The notes under the pieces were generated by a model that worked only from the letters and a program-made list of their open reading frames with translations, made no database searches and was not told the DNA's origin. The position numbers and the translations under genes are program-made. A DNA stretch of 64,000 bases from Campylobacter jejuni subsp. jejuni 414. Its GTDB lineage: Bacteria > Campylobacterota > Campylobacteria > Campylobacterales > Campylobacteraceae. Position 1 is the stretch's first letter, and each line of letters begins with the position of its first letter. Positions 55,727-64,000 of the stretch are shown here, in pieces. The DNA lies in contig CM000855.1 of assembly GCA_000163995.1 (NCBI GenBank), positions 1,288,443 through 1,352,442 of the forward strand, read 5' to 3'.

Positions 55727-57218
55727 TTAACTTGTTTTTAACGATGAAATTTTAGCAATATTATCCTCAAAAGCCTTTAAAATACTATAAGCAATTCCTT
55801 CAAAATCAAGCCCACCGCAAAGATAGATCAAAGTCATACGAAAAGATTTACTCACATCAAGCTTTACTTTTTCAGCATTGATACTTAGTTTAAAATCATA
55901 GGGACTTGCATGCTTAAAAGCATAATTTTTTGCCGCAACTAAAAAATCATTCTTATCTTTTAAAAACTCACCCTTAACCAAAAGAAAATTAATCTCAAGA
56001 TATTTCCAAAAATCTTTCGAAGATATAGAATTTTCATCAAAATTTTGCTCTATAAAAGTATAGTTTCTTTCAAAAGATTTTTTATAATTTTCTACAAGTA
56101 AAGTCCCTAATTTGTTTTTAGCTATATTTTGTAAAATAAGTTTTATATTGCTCTCAAATTCAAAATTTGTTTGTTCTAAAATTTTAATTTGATCTTCTAA
56201 GAAAAATTCTTGTTTTAATTTTTCATTGTAAAGCTTGGTATAAGAAAAAATATTTGCCATAGGCTTTTCATAATTCCCAAACTCATCCCAAAAATTTTTC
56301 TCACTACAAGCTATACAAATGTCCCGCAGCCACCGGCCAAGAAGTTTTGGCATTAAATTTCACTTTAGGGCAGTTATTATAAGTATAAGGTCCTTTGCAG
56401 CCTATCTTAAATAAACAAGCTCCATTCTTTGCAGTCTCATCATCAAAACGTTCTGCGAAAATTCCACTTTCAAATTTAGCCTTTCTTTCACACATATCAT
56501 GCAAACATTTACCATAAGCCCACACAGGACGGTTTTGCTCATCAAGCTCAGGTAAAACTCCAAATAAAGCAAAAAAACTTAAGGTTGCAATGATATTGAT
56601 ATCACTTGGCGGACAACCTGGAATATTTACTACCTTTTGGCTTAAGACTTCACTAATACCGCAGGTTTTGCTAGGATTTGGATAAGCAGCTTGAATACCA
56701 CCGTAACTTGAACAAGTGCCTACCGCAAAGATAGCCTTAGCTTTAGCGGCTAATTTTTCTAAAATTTCATACCCACTCTCTCCTTGTATTCCTAAGGTAA
56801 GAAAAAAGGTATCAATTGCTGCCACACCGCCTTCAACTGCTAAAATAAAATCTTCTTCTAAAACATGTTCTAAAAGTTCTTCAGCCTTAGTACCATTAGC
56901 TAGCATTAAAGTTTCATGATATTCTAAAGAAAAAAAATCAAAAATCAATTCATCAAAACTTGGCAACTCGGAACGCAACAAGCTCTCACTACACCCTGTA
57001 CACTCACAAAGATGAAGCCATACTAATTTTGTTTTAGGTGCAATTTGAAAAAATCTTTGAGCAAGAACTGGAATTTTATTACCCAAAGATAGATGCCTAG
57101 CAAGAATTTTTACACTTTCTTCATTGATAATTTTTTCATCTTTTAAAGTGGAAATTTCAAGTTTTTTAATACGATCTTCAAGTATATTTTTTAATTCTTC
57201 ATTGCCAAGCTTTGCCAT
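55727..57218 (-). pseudogene. hydA2: [NiFe]-hydrogenase small-subunit-like protein HydA2, frameshifted
   Basis: The 5' part (57218-56304) encodes a small subunit: CECTGCSES proximal-cluster start, GTCSSYGGIQAA, NIPGCPPSD, and GKCLHDMCERK. It ends off frame at TSWPVAAGH-LYSL-stop. The next frame continues CIACSEKNFWDEF. Canonical subunits read GHPCIGCSE, so two missing bases between CAT and TGT (56316-56322) break it. A one-base loss would also restore the frame. The remaining 195-residue C-terminal part (to 55727) is unlike known hydrogenases. No Tat signal and no adjacent large-subunit gene. Confidence 0.8.
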
Positions 57219-57223
57219 ATTTT

Positions 57224-58051
<828 letters not shown>

Positions 58052-58723
58052 TTATCCTTTGATTAATTTTATAAAATTTTCTACTTTTAAAGCCGCAGAG
58101 CCTATCAGAACTCCGCCACATTGTTTTACACTCAAAATTTCTTTGATATTATTTTCATTCACACTTCCACCGTAAAGCAAAGGTACCTTAGTTAAACTTG
58201 CTAAAAATTCAAGCACTTTTGTAATATCCTTACTTTCTGCACTCACCCCTGTTCCTATAGAATAAATAGGCTCATAAGCAATGATTAGCTTTTCATAATT
58301 TAAATCAATGATTTGAAGTTGCTTTTTCAAAAACTCTAAAGTTTTGCCTGAATTTTTTATATCTAAATTTTCGCCTATGCAAAAAACAATTTTATAATCA
58401 TGCTCTTTAGCAAAATCAAATTTAGCTCTGATAAGCTCCTCATCTCCTAAAGCTCTTCTTTCAGAATGTCCTATCAAAAGACACTTGATCCCAAATTCAT
58501 CCAAATGTTCTTTTCCAAGCTCACCTGTAAAAGCTCCATTAACACAAGGATAAAAATTTTGTGCTCCTTGTATAAAATGAGTCTGACTTTCTAAAAAAGC
58601 AATACTAGGAGGAAAAACAATAATATCATCGGATTTAGCTCCCATAGTTTTATTTAAAATTTCGGCATAAATTCTAAAACTTGCTCTTGTGTGATTGCAT
58701 TTTAAATTTGCAGCAAATATCAT
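58052..58723 (-). CDS. tpiA: Triosephosphate isomerase
   Basis: This 223-residue enzyme is shorter than the usual 250, as in other epsilonproteobacteria. Catalytic residues: Lys in [10 protein letters not shown], His in IGHSERRAL and Glu in [19 protein letters not shown] closes the phosphate site. It overlaps pgk by four bases and sits in the gapA-pgk-tpiA run used for gluconeogenesis in this glycolysis-deficient species. Confidence 0.95.
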   Translation of the reverse strand: MIFAANLKCNHTRASFRIYAEILNKTMGAKSDDIIVFPPSIAFLESQTHFIQGAQNFYPCVNGAFTGELGKEHLDEFGIKCLLIGHSERRALGDEELIRAKFDFAKEHDYKIVFCIGENLDIKNSGKTLEFLKKQLQIIDLNYEKLIIAYEPIYSIGTGVSAESKDITKVLEFLASLTKVPLLYGGSVNENNIKEILSVKQCGGVLIGSAALKVENFIKLIKG

Positions 58724-59922
58724 TCATTTTCCTTAGATCTTAAAGCTTTTACACCTGGAAGCTCTTTACCCTCTATAAGTTCAAGAGAAGCACCGCCTCC
58801 TGTAGAAATAAAAGTCATCTCATCTGCATCACCTGCACGTGCAACAACATCAGCTGTATCACCGCCTCCAACAACAGAAGCTGCATGACCTTCGCTAATA
58901 TAATGGCTCATTTTAATACTGCCTTTTGAAAATTTATCAATTTCAAAAACACCCATAGGTCCATTCCACCAAATCGTTTGAGCATCAGAAATTACCTCTT
59001 TAAAAAGTCTAACACTCGCAGGTCCTATATCTAAACCCATCCAACCATTTGGAATTTCTTGCGCTGGAACAAATTTCATCGGCGTATCTTGTGAACACGC
59101 AGGAGCAGCCACAACATCTACTGGAAGATAAATTTTTACTCCTAAATTTTTACCTTTAGTAAGAATTTTATTGGCTTCTTCTAAAAGCTCTTCTTCTAAA
59201 AGTGAATTTCCTATATCATAACCTTGTGCTTTTAAAAAAGTAAATGCCATCCCACCTCCTATGATTAATTTATCTACCTTTGACAATAAATTATTCAATG
59301 CTTGAAGTTTTCCACTTACCTTTGAACCTCCAACAACAGCAACAAAAGGACGAGCTGGGCGCTTGATAAGATTGCTTGCAAAATCAATTTCTTTTTGAAG
59401 TAAAAATCCCGCACCTTTATGTTTTTCATCAAATAATTTAGTAATAGCCTCTACACTAGAATGCGCTCTATGACATACTCCAAAAGCATCATTAATATAA
59501 ACTTGAGCCATAAAAGCAAGTTCTTTAGCTAAATTTTCATCGTTTTTAATTTCACCTTTTTCAAAGCGTAAATTTTCAAGAAATAAAATTTCACCCGCTT
59601 TTAAATTCATAGCTTTAGTTTTTGCATCTTTGCCTATAACATCTTTTGCCATAATAACTTCTTTATCTAAAAGTCTAGCAAGGCGTTTGGCTACAGGTTC
59701 TAAAGAATACTTAGAACTGATTTCTTTTGGGCGTCCTAAATGAGAAGCTAAAATCACACTACAACCATTATCTAAACAATATCTTATCGTAGGAATAGCC
59801 GATTTTATGCGTCTATCATCGGTAATATTTAAAAAATCATCTTGGGGAACATTAAAATCACATCTTATAAAAACTTTTTTCTTTGTTAAATCAATATCTT
59901 TTATAGAAATAATATCACTCAT
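58720..59922 (-). CDS. pgk: Phosphoglycerate kinase
   Basis: This 400-residue kinase is full length. [15 protein letters not shown] is the PGK signature. [31 protein letters not shown] and the nucleotide site [13 protein letters not shown] are intact. The gene starts two bases after gapA ends and overlaps tpiA. Confidence 0.97.
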   Translation of the reverse strand: MSDIISIKDIDLTKKKVFIRCDFNVPQDDFLNITDDRRIKSAIPTIRYCLDNGCSVILASHLGRPKEISSKYSLEPVAKRLARLLDKEVIMAKDVIGKDAKTKAMNLKAGEILFLENLRFEKGEIKNDENLAKELAFMAQVYINDAFGVCHRAHSSVEAITKLFDEKHKGAGFLLQKEIDFASNLIKRPARPFVAVVGGSKVSGKLQALNNLLSKVDKLIIGGGMAFTFLKAQGYDIGNSLLEEELLEEANKILTKGKNLGVKIYLPVDVVAAPACSQDTPMKFVPAQEIPNGWMGLDIGPASVRLFKEVISDAQTIWWNGPMGVFEIDKFSKGSIKMSHYISEGHAASVVGGGDTADVVARAGDADEMTFISTGGGASLELIEGKELPGVKALRSKENE

Positions 59923-59924
59923 TA

Positions 59925-60923
59925 TTAAGCCTTATTTGCAATGTATACTGCCATATCCACTAGACGACTTGAATAGCCCCATTCATTATCATACCAAGCA
60001 ATTATCTTAATAAAATCATCAGCAATCACTTGAGTTAAATCACTTGCCACAATAGCACCGTAAGAACAAGTGATAAAATCACTTGAAACTCTTTCATCAT
60101 CATCCACCATTAAAATGCCTTTTAAATTTGTAACCGCAGCTTTTCTAAAAGCATCATTAATTTCTTCTTTACTAACTTTACGACTTAGTTGTGCCGTTAA
60201 ATCCACACTTGATACATCAATAACAGGTACACGCATACTTTGTCCATGAAGCTTGCCATTAAGTTCAGGCATAACAAGTTTCATAGCTTTTGCCGCACCT
60301 GTAGAAGTTGGAATGATATTTTGTGCTGCAGCACGAGAACGGCGTTTATCTTTAGCCTTAGCATCAATAATACTTTGTCCATTTGTATAAGCGTGTATCG
60401 TTGTCATAAGCCCTTTTTCTATGCCAAAATTATCTTGCAAAACACGGCATACAGGACCTAAACAATTCGTCGTACAACTTGCATTAGAAATGATATTTTC
60501 ACCCTTATAAAGTTCTGAATTTACCCCTAAAACATAAGTAGGTGTATTATCTTTTGCAGGGGCACTCATAATCACTTTTTGCATCCCCATATCCAAAAAT
60601 TCTTGACATTTTGCCATAGTTAAATGAGCCCCTGTACACTCTAAAACAATTTGTGCACCGTATTTTGCAAAGTCAAGATCTTTTACATTGCGACTTTTAA
60701 ATACTTTGATTTTTTTACCATTAATCACCAAATCATCGTTCTCATTATCAACACTACCTTTAAATTCACCGTGTACTGTATCGTATTTAAAAAGGTATTT
60801 TGTAAGTTCAATATCCGTAGTATCATTTATCGCCACAATTTCAATATCATTTCTTTCTAAGATAATTCTTGCAACACATCTTCCTATGCGTCCAAAACCA
60901 TTTATAGCAACTTTTACAGTCAT
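59925..60923 (-). CDS. gapA: Glyceraldehyde-3-phosphate dehydrogenase
   Basis: This 332-residue enzyme is the first gene of the gapA-pgk-tpiA-fabI(-hydA2) run. [17 protein letters not shown] binds [16 protein letters not shown] carries the active-site Cys. The catalytic His is in [12 protein letters not shown]. It is divergent from nadD across a 59-base promoter gap. Confidence 0.97.
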   Translation of the reverse strand: MTVKVAINGFGRIGRCVARIILERNDIEIVAINDTTDIELTKYLFKYDTVHGEFKGSVDNENDDLVINGKKIKVFKSRNVKDLDFAKYGAQIVLECTGAHLTMAKCQEFLDMGMQKVIMSAPAKDNTPTYVLGVNSELYKGENIISNASCTTNCLGPVCRVLQDNFGIEKGLMTTIHAYTNGQSIIDAKAKDKRRSRAAAQNIIPTSTGAAKAMKLVMPELNGKLHGQSMRVPVIDVSSVDLTAQLSRKVSKEEINDAFRKAAVTNLKGILMVDDDERVSSDFITCSYGAIVASDLTQVIADDFIKIIAWYDNEWGYSSRLVDMAVYIANKA

Positions 60924-60942
60924 TTAATTTCCTTTTGCAAAA

Positions 60943-60948
60943 TATAAT
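60943..60948 (+). promoter_or_regulatory. -10 box for nadD-rsfS
   Basis: TATAAT followed by G, 35 bases before the chosen nadD ATG at 60983. Confidence 0.5.
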
Positions 60949-60982
60949 GTTAATATTCTACAAAAAAAGGTTAAAAATTTTA

Positions 60983-61528
60983 ATGAAAATAGCACTTTTT
61001 GGAGGTAGTTTTGATCCGCCACATAATGGACATAACAGCGTTGTTTTAGAGGCTTTAAAAAAATTAGACATAGATAAACTTATTATTATGCCTACTTATA
61101 TTAATCCTTTTAAACAAAATTTTAGTGCCGATGAAAAACAAAGATTTTTATGGGTAAAAAAACTTTGGGGGCACTTGCCAAAAGTTGAAATTTGCGATTT
61201 TGAAACCAAGCAAAAACGTCCTGTTCCTAGTATAGAAAGTGTTAAATATCTTTATAAACTTTATAATCCTAATAAATTTTATCTTTTAATCGGTGCTGAT
61301 CATTTGGAAAAACTGCATCTTTGGCATGATTTTGAAAAACTCAATTCTTTAGTAGAATTTGTTATCGCCAATCGTAATGATATAGAAATTCCTAAAAATT
61401 TTAAAGATTTAAAAACAGATAAAAAAATCGCTTCTTCTTTTATACGCAACACTTTAAACACAAATGAAGTTTGCGAAGAAATTAAAGACGAAGTAAAAAA
61501 ATATTACGAAAAATTACAAAAAAATTGA
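60983..61528 (+). CDS. nadD: Nicotinate-nucleotide adenylyltransferase
   Basis: This 181-residue enzyme forms nicotinic acid adenine dinucleotide from NaMN and ATP on the way to NAD. ALFGGSFDPPHNGHN is the nucleotidyltransferase signature, and SSFIRN at the C-terminal side fits the ISSTxIR motif. I start at ATG 60983, since the family begins MKIALFGGS. The open frame extends back to 60935, but that includes the promoter. Confidence 0.94.
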   Translation: MKIALFGGSFDPPHNGHNSVVLEALKKLDIDKLIIMPTYINPFKQNFSADEKQRFLWVKKLWGHLPKVEICDFETKQKRPVPSIESVKYLYKLYNPNKFYLLIGADHLEKLHLWHDFEKLNSLVEFVIANRNDIEIPKNFKDLKTDKKIASSFIRNTLNTNEVCEEIKDEVKKYYEKLQKN

Positions 61529-61558
61529 TACAATTTCAAAAATTAAATAAGGAAAATC

Positions 61559-61885
61559 ATGCAAGAAAGAATAGATTTAATCGTTAAAATTTTAGACGAA
61601 AAAAAAGCAGAAGACATTAAAACCATTGATATGAGTGAACAAGAATACTTTGTAAAATATGTCATTATCGCAGCTACTTTAGGAGAAAGACATGCTTTAT
61701 CTTTAATTGATGAACTTAAAACAAAGCTTAAAACTAAAGGGGAGGAATTTATAAACATAGAAAGTAGCGAAGAATGGAGCGTGATTGATCTTGGCGATAT
61801 TTTAATCCATCTTTTAACACCTAAACACAGAGGAATTTATAATATAGAAGAATTACTAGAAAGTCTTAAAAAAAGCAGGGTTTAA
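61559..61885 (+). CDS. rsfS: Ribosome silencing factor RsfS (Iojap/YbeB)
   Basis: This 108-residue protein has the family motif SSEEWSVIDLGDILIHLLTP near residues 69-88. RsfS binds L14 on the 50S subunit and blocks subunit joining when nutrients are low. Pairing with nadD upstream is common across bacteria. AAGGAA precedes the ATG. Confidence 0.94.
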   Translation: MQERIDLIVKILDEKKAEDIKTIDMSEQEYFVKYVIIAATLGERHALSLIDELKTKLKTKGEEFINIESSEEWSVIDLGDILIHLLTPKHRGIYNIEELLESLKKSRV

Positions 61886-61983
61886 AAAAATTAATTTGAT
61901 TGGCCTTTTAATTTAAAAATTCAATACTCTTTTGATTCTTCTTAAAATAATTTTAAATCGCGAAAATATTATCTCATCAATTC

Positions 61984-63348
61984 TTAAAGTCTAGCTTTTA
62001 TCTCATCAAATAAAGCAAATACCATCCTTTCAAGCTCTTTTGCTTGCTCTAAAGAATTAGCTTCAAAACGCGTTATCAAATAAGGACTAGTATTTGAAGC
62101 ACGTAACAATGCCCAACCATAACCAAAATCTACCCTAGCTCCATCGATTTCACAAAGACTTTTAACACCTTTTAAAGCTCCTTTTTCAACCGCTTTTTGA
62201 AATTCTTCAACAAGCTTAAATTTTTCTTGTTCGTTAACAGGAATTTTAATTTCAGGCGTAGTATAAAGTTTTGGTAGAGCTTTAATCATGCTTTCTAAAT
62301 CAAAACCTTTATAAACAAGCTCTAAAGCTCTTAAAAATGCATAAATTCCATCATCATAACCAAAATATCTGTGTTTAAAGAAAATATGTCCGCTTACTTC
62401 AGCTGCTAAATCAATATCTTTTTCTTTCATCATTTTTTTAATATTAGAATGTCCTGTTTTTCCCATAAAAATAGTACCAAATTTCGCCACTTCATCAAAA
62501 AGATTTTTAGAACATTTTACTTCACCTAAAATGCGTGGATTGGGGATATTTTTAGCAAATAAATAACAAAGCTCATCTCCACAAAATACATGAGTTTTAC
62601 TTAAAGTAACCACTCTATCAGCATCCCCATCAAAAGCAAAGGCCAAAGAATAATCTTGATTTTGATTTAAAAATTCTTTAATTACACTTAAATTTTCTTC
62701 TTCTGTAGGATCTGGCGCATGGTTTGGAAACTGTCCATTAGGTTCTGCAAACATTACATGTGCTTTTAAATTTAAAGCTTTGATTAAAGGCTCTATTACT
62801 ACTCCAGCTGCACCATTTGTGCAATCAATAGCAAATTTATAATTAAAATCTTTTAAAAAGCTAAATTGTTCACACATAAATTTCACATAAAGACTTAAAA
62901 TATCGTATTTTTGGACTTCTAAATTTTCTTCAATCTCATCATCTAAATGCTTATAAACTTCTTTTGAAAACTCTTTTAATTCTACACCAAAAAAACTTTC
63001 TTTATTTATAGTAATCTTAAAGCCGTTATAGTCTTTTGGGTTATGAGAACCTGTTATCATAATATTTGCATCAAATTTTAACCCCTCATAAAGGCTAAAA
63101 TATCCTAGCGGAGTTGGCACAAGCCCTATATCATAAACTTTTATCCCTGCTTTGTTAAGCCCGCTAACTAAATAATTAAAAAGCTCATTTGCACTATATC
63201 TTGCATCCCAACCCACACTTACATTTTTACAACCCTTATTTAGCATAGTTTGTCCCAAACAAAAACCTATAGCCTTAACGCTTTTTTCATTAAGCTCTTT
63301 ACCATAAAGTCCGCGTATATCGTATTCTCTAAAAATCACATCTAACAT
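61984..63348 (-). CDS. Phosphomannomutase/phosphoglucomutase
   Basis: This phosphohexomutase of about 454 residues belongs to the AlgC/ManB type. It begins MLDVIFREYDIRGLYGKEL. The phosphoserine loop is IMITGSHNPKDYNG, the metal loop DGDADRV, and the sugar-binding loop AEVSGHIFF. I choose ATG 63348 because AAGGAA lies six bases before it; a further ATG at 63366 is in the same frame. It probably provides mannose- or glucose-1-phosphate for LOS and capsule. It corresponds to Cj1407c. Confidence 0.92.
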   Translation of the reverse strand: MLDVIFREYDIRGLYGKELNEKSVKAIGFCLGQTMLNKGCKNVSVGWDARYSANELFNYLVSGLNKAGIKVYDIGLVPTPLGYFSLYEGLKFDANIMITGSHNPKDYNGFKITINKESFFGVELKEFSKEVYKHLDDEIEENLEVQKYDILSLYVKFMCEQFSFLKDFNYKFAIDCTNGAAGVVIEPLIKALNLKAHVMFAEPNGQFPNHAPDPTEEENLSVIKEFLNQNQDYSLAFAFDGDADRVVTLSKTHVFCGDELCYLFAKNIPNPRILGEVKCSKNLFDEVAKFGTIFMGKTGHSNIKKMMKEKDIDLAAEVSGHIFFKHRYFGYDDGIYAFLRALELVYKGFDLESMIKALPKLYTTPEIKIPVNEQEKFKLVEEFQKAVEKGALKGVKSLCEIDGARVDFGYGWALLRASNTSPYLITRFEANSLEQAKELERMVFALFDEIKARL

Positions 63349-63428
63349 TTTTTTCCTTAAGGTCATCCTTTTTTAATCTAAACTTATCGTTTTTATAAAG
63401 TAAATTTGGATAGAAAAGAAATTTTTGC

Positions 63429-63434
63429 TACAAT
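63429..63434 (+). promoter_or_regulatory. Putative -10 box for fliL
   Basis: TACAAT, 34 bases before the fliL ATG. No sigma-54 (GG-N10-GC) or sigma-28 element was seen. Confidence 0.4.
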
Positions 63435-63467
63435 TTTACATTAATTTCACTAAATGAAGGAAAATTT

Positions 63468-64000
63468 ATGGATGATGAATTAGAAAATGAAGAAACGAAA
63501 AAGAAAAAAGGTGGTTCACTTGTAATTATTATCGTTATATTACTTTTTGTTTTACTTCTTAGTATTATGGGAATGATTGCCTGGCTTATTTCAAGTAGCT
63601 CAAGTGATGAAAGTGAAGTCAAAGAAGCTCCAAAAGAAGAAGCAAAAGCCGACAAACCTAAAGTTTCAGCTCCTACTCAGCGAGGTAGCGATTTTGCTAA
63701 TATAGGTCCTATGTATCCACTTGATCCCTTTACCTTAAATTTACTTAGTGATAGCGGCTCAAGATATGTAAAATGTACTATAGAACTAGAACAAAATAGC
63801 GAACTTTTAAAACCTGAACTTGATAAAAAAGTTTCAGTGATTCGTGATATTATTATTCGCGTATTAACAGCTAAGACTTTTGAGGAAGTAAGCACGCAAA
63901 AAGGTAAAGAACGCTTAAAAGATGAGCTAGTTGGAAAAATCAATGAAATTTTAACTGATGGCTTTATTAAAAATATTTATTTTACAGATTTTGTAGTTTC
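63468..64000 (+). CDS. fliL: Flagellar basal body-associated protein FliL (3' end just outside window)
   Basis: At least 177 residues are visible, close to the full length of about 178. The protein has a short acidic/basic cytoplasmic start (MDDELENEETKKKKGG), one membrane helix (SLVIIIVILLFVLLLSIMGMIAWL) and a periplasmic FliL domain (FTLNLLSDSGSRYVKCTIELE, VSVIRDIIIRVLTAKTFEEV). FliL surrounds MotAB stators and supports torque. AAGGAA precedes the ATG. Confidence 0.93.
   Translation, partial: MDDELENEETKKKKGGSLVIIIVILLFVLLLSIMGMIAWLISSSSSDESEVKEAPKEEAKADKPKVSAPTQRGSDFANIGPMYPLDPFTLNLLSDSGSRYVKCTIELEQNSELLKPELDKKVSVIRDIIIRVLTAKTFEEVSTQKGKERLKDELVGKINEILTDGFIKNIYFTDFVV

Overview
The window is AT-rich (roughly 30% GC), tightly packed epsilonproteobacterial chromosome. 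Gene content, gene order and protein sequences match Campylobacter jejuni, the segment equivalent to about Cj1342c-Cj1408 of strain NCTC 11168. Diagnostic markers are the ceuBCDE enterochelin locus, the five-CXXCH nrfA with nrfH, the tmRNA with tag ANNVKFAPAYAKAA, the subtilisin autotransporter, katA with its ankyrin partner, and a phase-variable DUF2920 gene. The strain or subspecies cannot be fixed from this window alone.

Layout. 1-7601 (minus): a run from an NFACT-family gene through cdsA, dxr, pgp1 (cell-shape peptidoglycan peptidase), tsaD and ctsG (transformation pseudopilin) to a DUF2920 gene switched OFF by a G9 tract. 7663-12955 (plus): mobA-pldA, then Fur-box-preceded ceuBCDE. 13074-13520 holds a decayed toxin-antitoxin pair beside tRNA-Ser(GCU). 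13685-16710 (minus): a PepSY-type membrane protein and nrfHA. 16921-22000: ppk, ssrA (tmRNA), an unknown gene, a frameshifted ruvB and an AI-2E family permease. 22033-30667 (minus): fumC, the autotransporter protease, glmS, and a GlnD-like protein that has lost both catalytic motifs. 30918-37565 (plus): mqnE, a purine permease with a phosphoribosyltransferase, and mlaA-mlaC-RND. 37513-38199 (minus): rdgB and a 26-codon membrane ORF. 38368-46623: cmeG with a trilactone esterase gene, a doubly frameshifted ferredoxin gene, selAB, a DsbC-like protein and a lipoprotein. 46667-50205: fldA, a DUF2325 gene, katA and its ankyrin partner. 50272-55640: heuR diverging from a ridA / dcuC-remnant / C-S lyase / fumarate lyase / MmgE-PrpD-remnant cluster. 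55727-60923 (minus): gapA-pgk-tpiA-fabI and a broken hydA2. 60983-64000: nadD, rsfS, a phosphohexomutase and the start of fliL.

Functional themes are iron acquisition (ceu, the esterase), oxidative stress and haem (katA, ankyrin, heuR), anaerobic or periplasmic respiration (nrfHA, selAB, ferredoxin, flavodoxin, menaquinone by the futalosine route), envelope lipid and peptidoglycan upkeep (pldA, cdsA, mla, pgp1) and central metabolism.

Two things stand out. First, several genes (ruvB, the ferredoxin gene twice, the antitoxin, a small gene at 47640-47825, hydA2) carry 1-2 base indels, mostly in short A/T runs. This is either real decay or a homopolymer assembly problem. Second, the 50.3-55.6 kb cluster combines a fumarate-releasing lyase, a PLP C-S lyase and RidA behind a near-ideal promoter with a 22-bp palindrome. 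I suggest, as a hypothesis only, that it degrades a succinylated thiol or amine such as S-(2-succino)cysteine. It is decaying at both ends in this strain.
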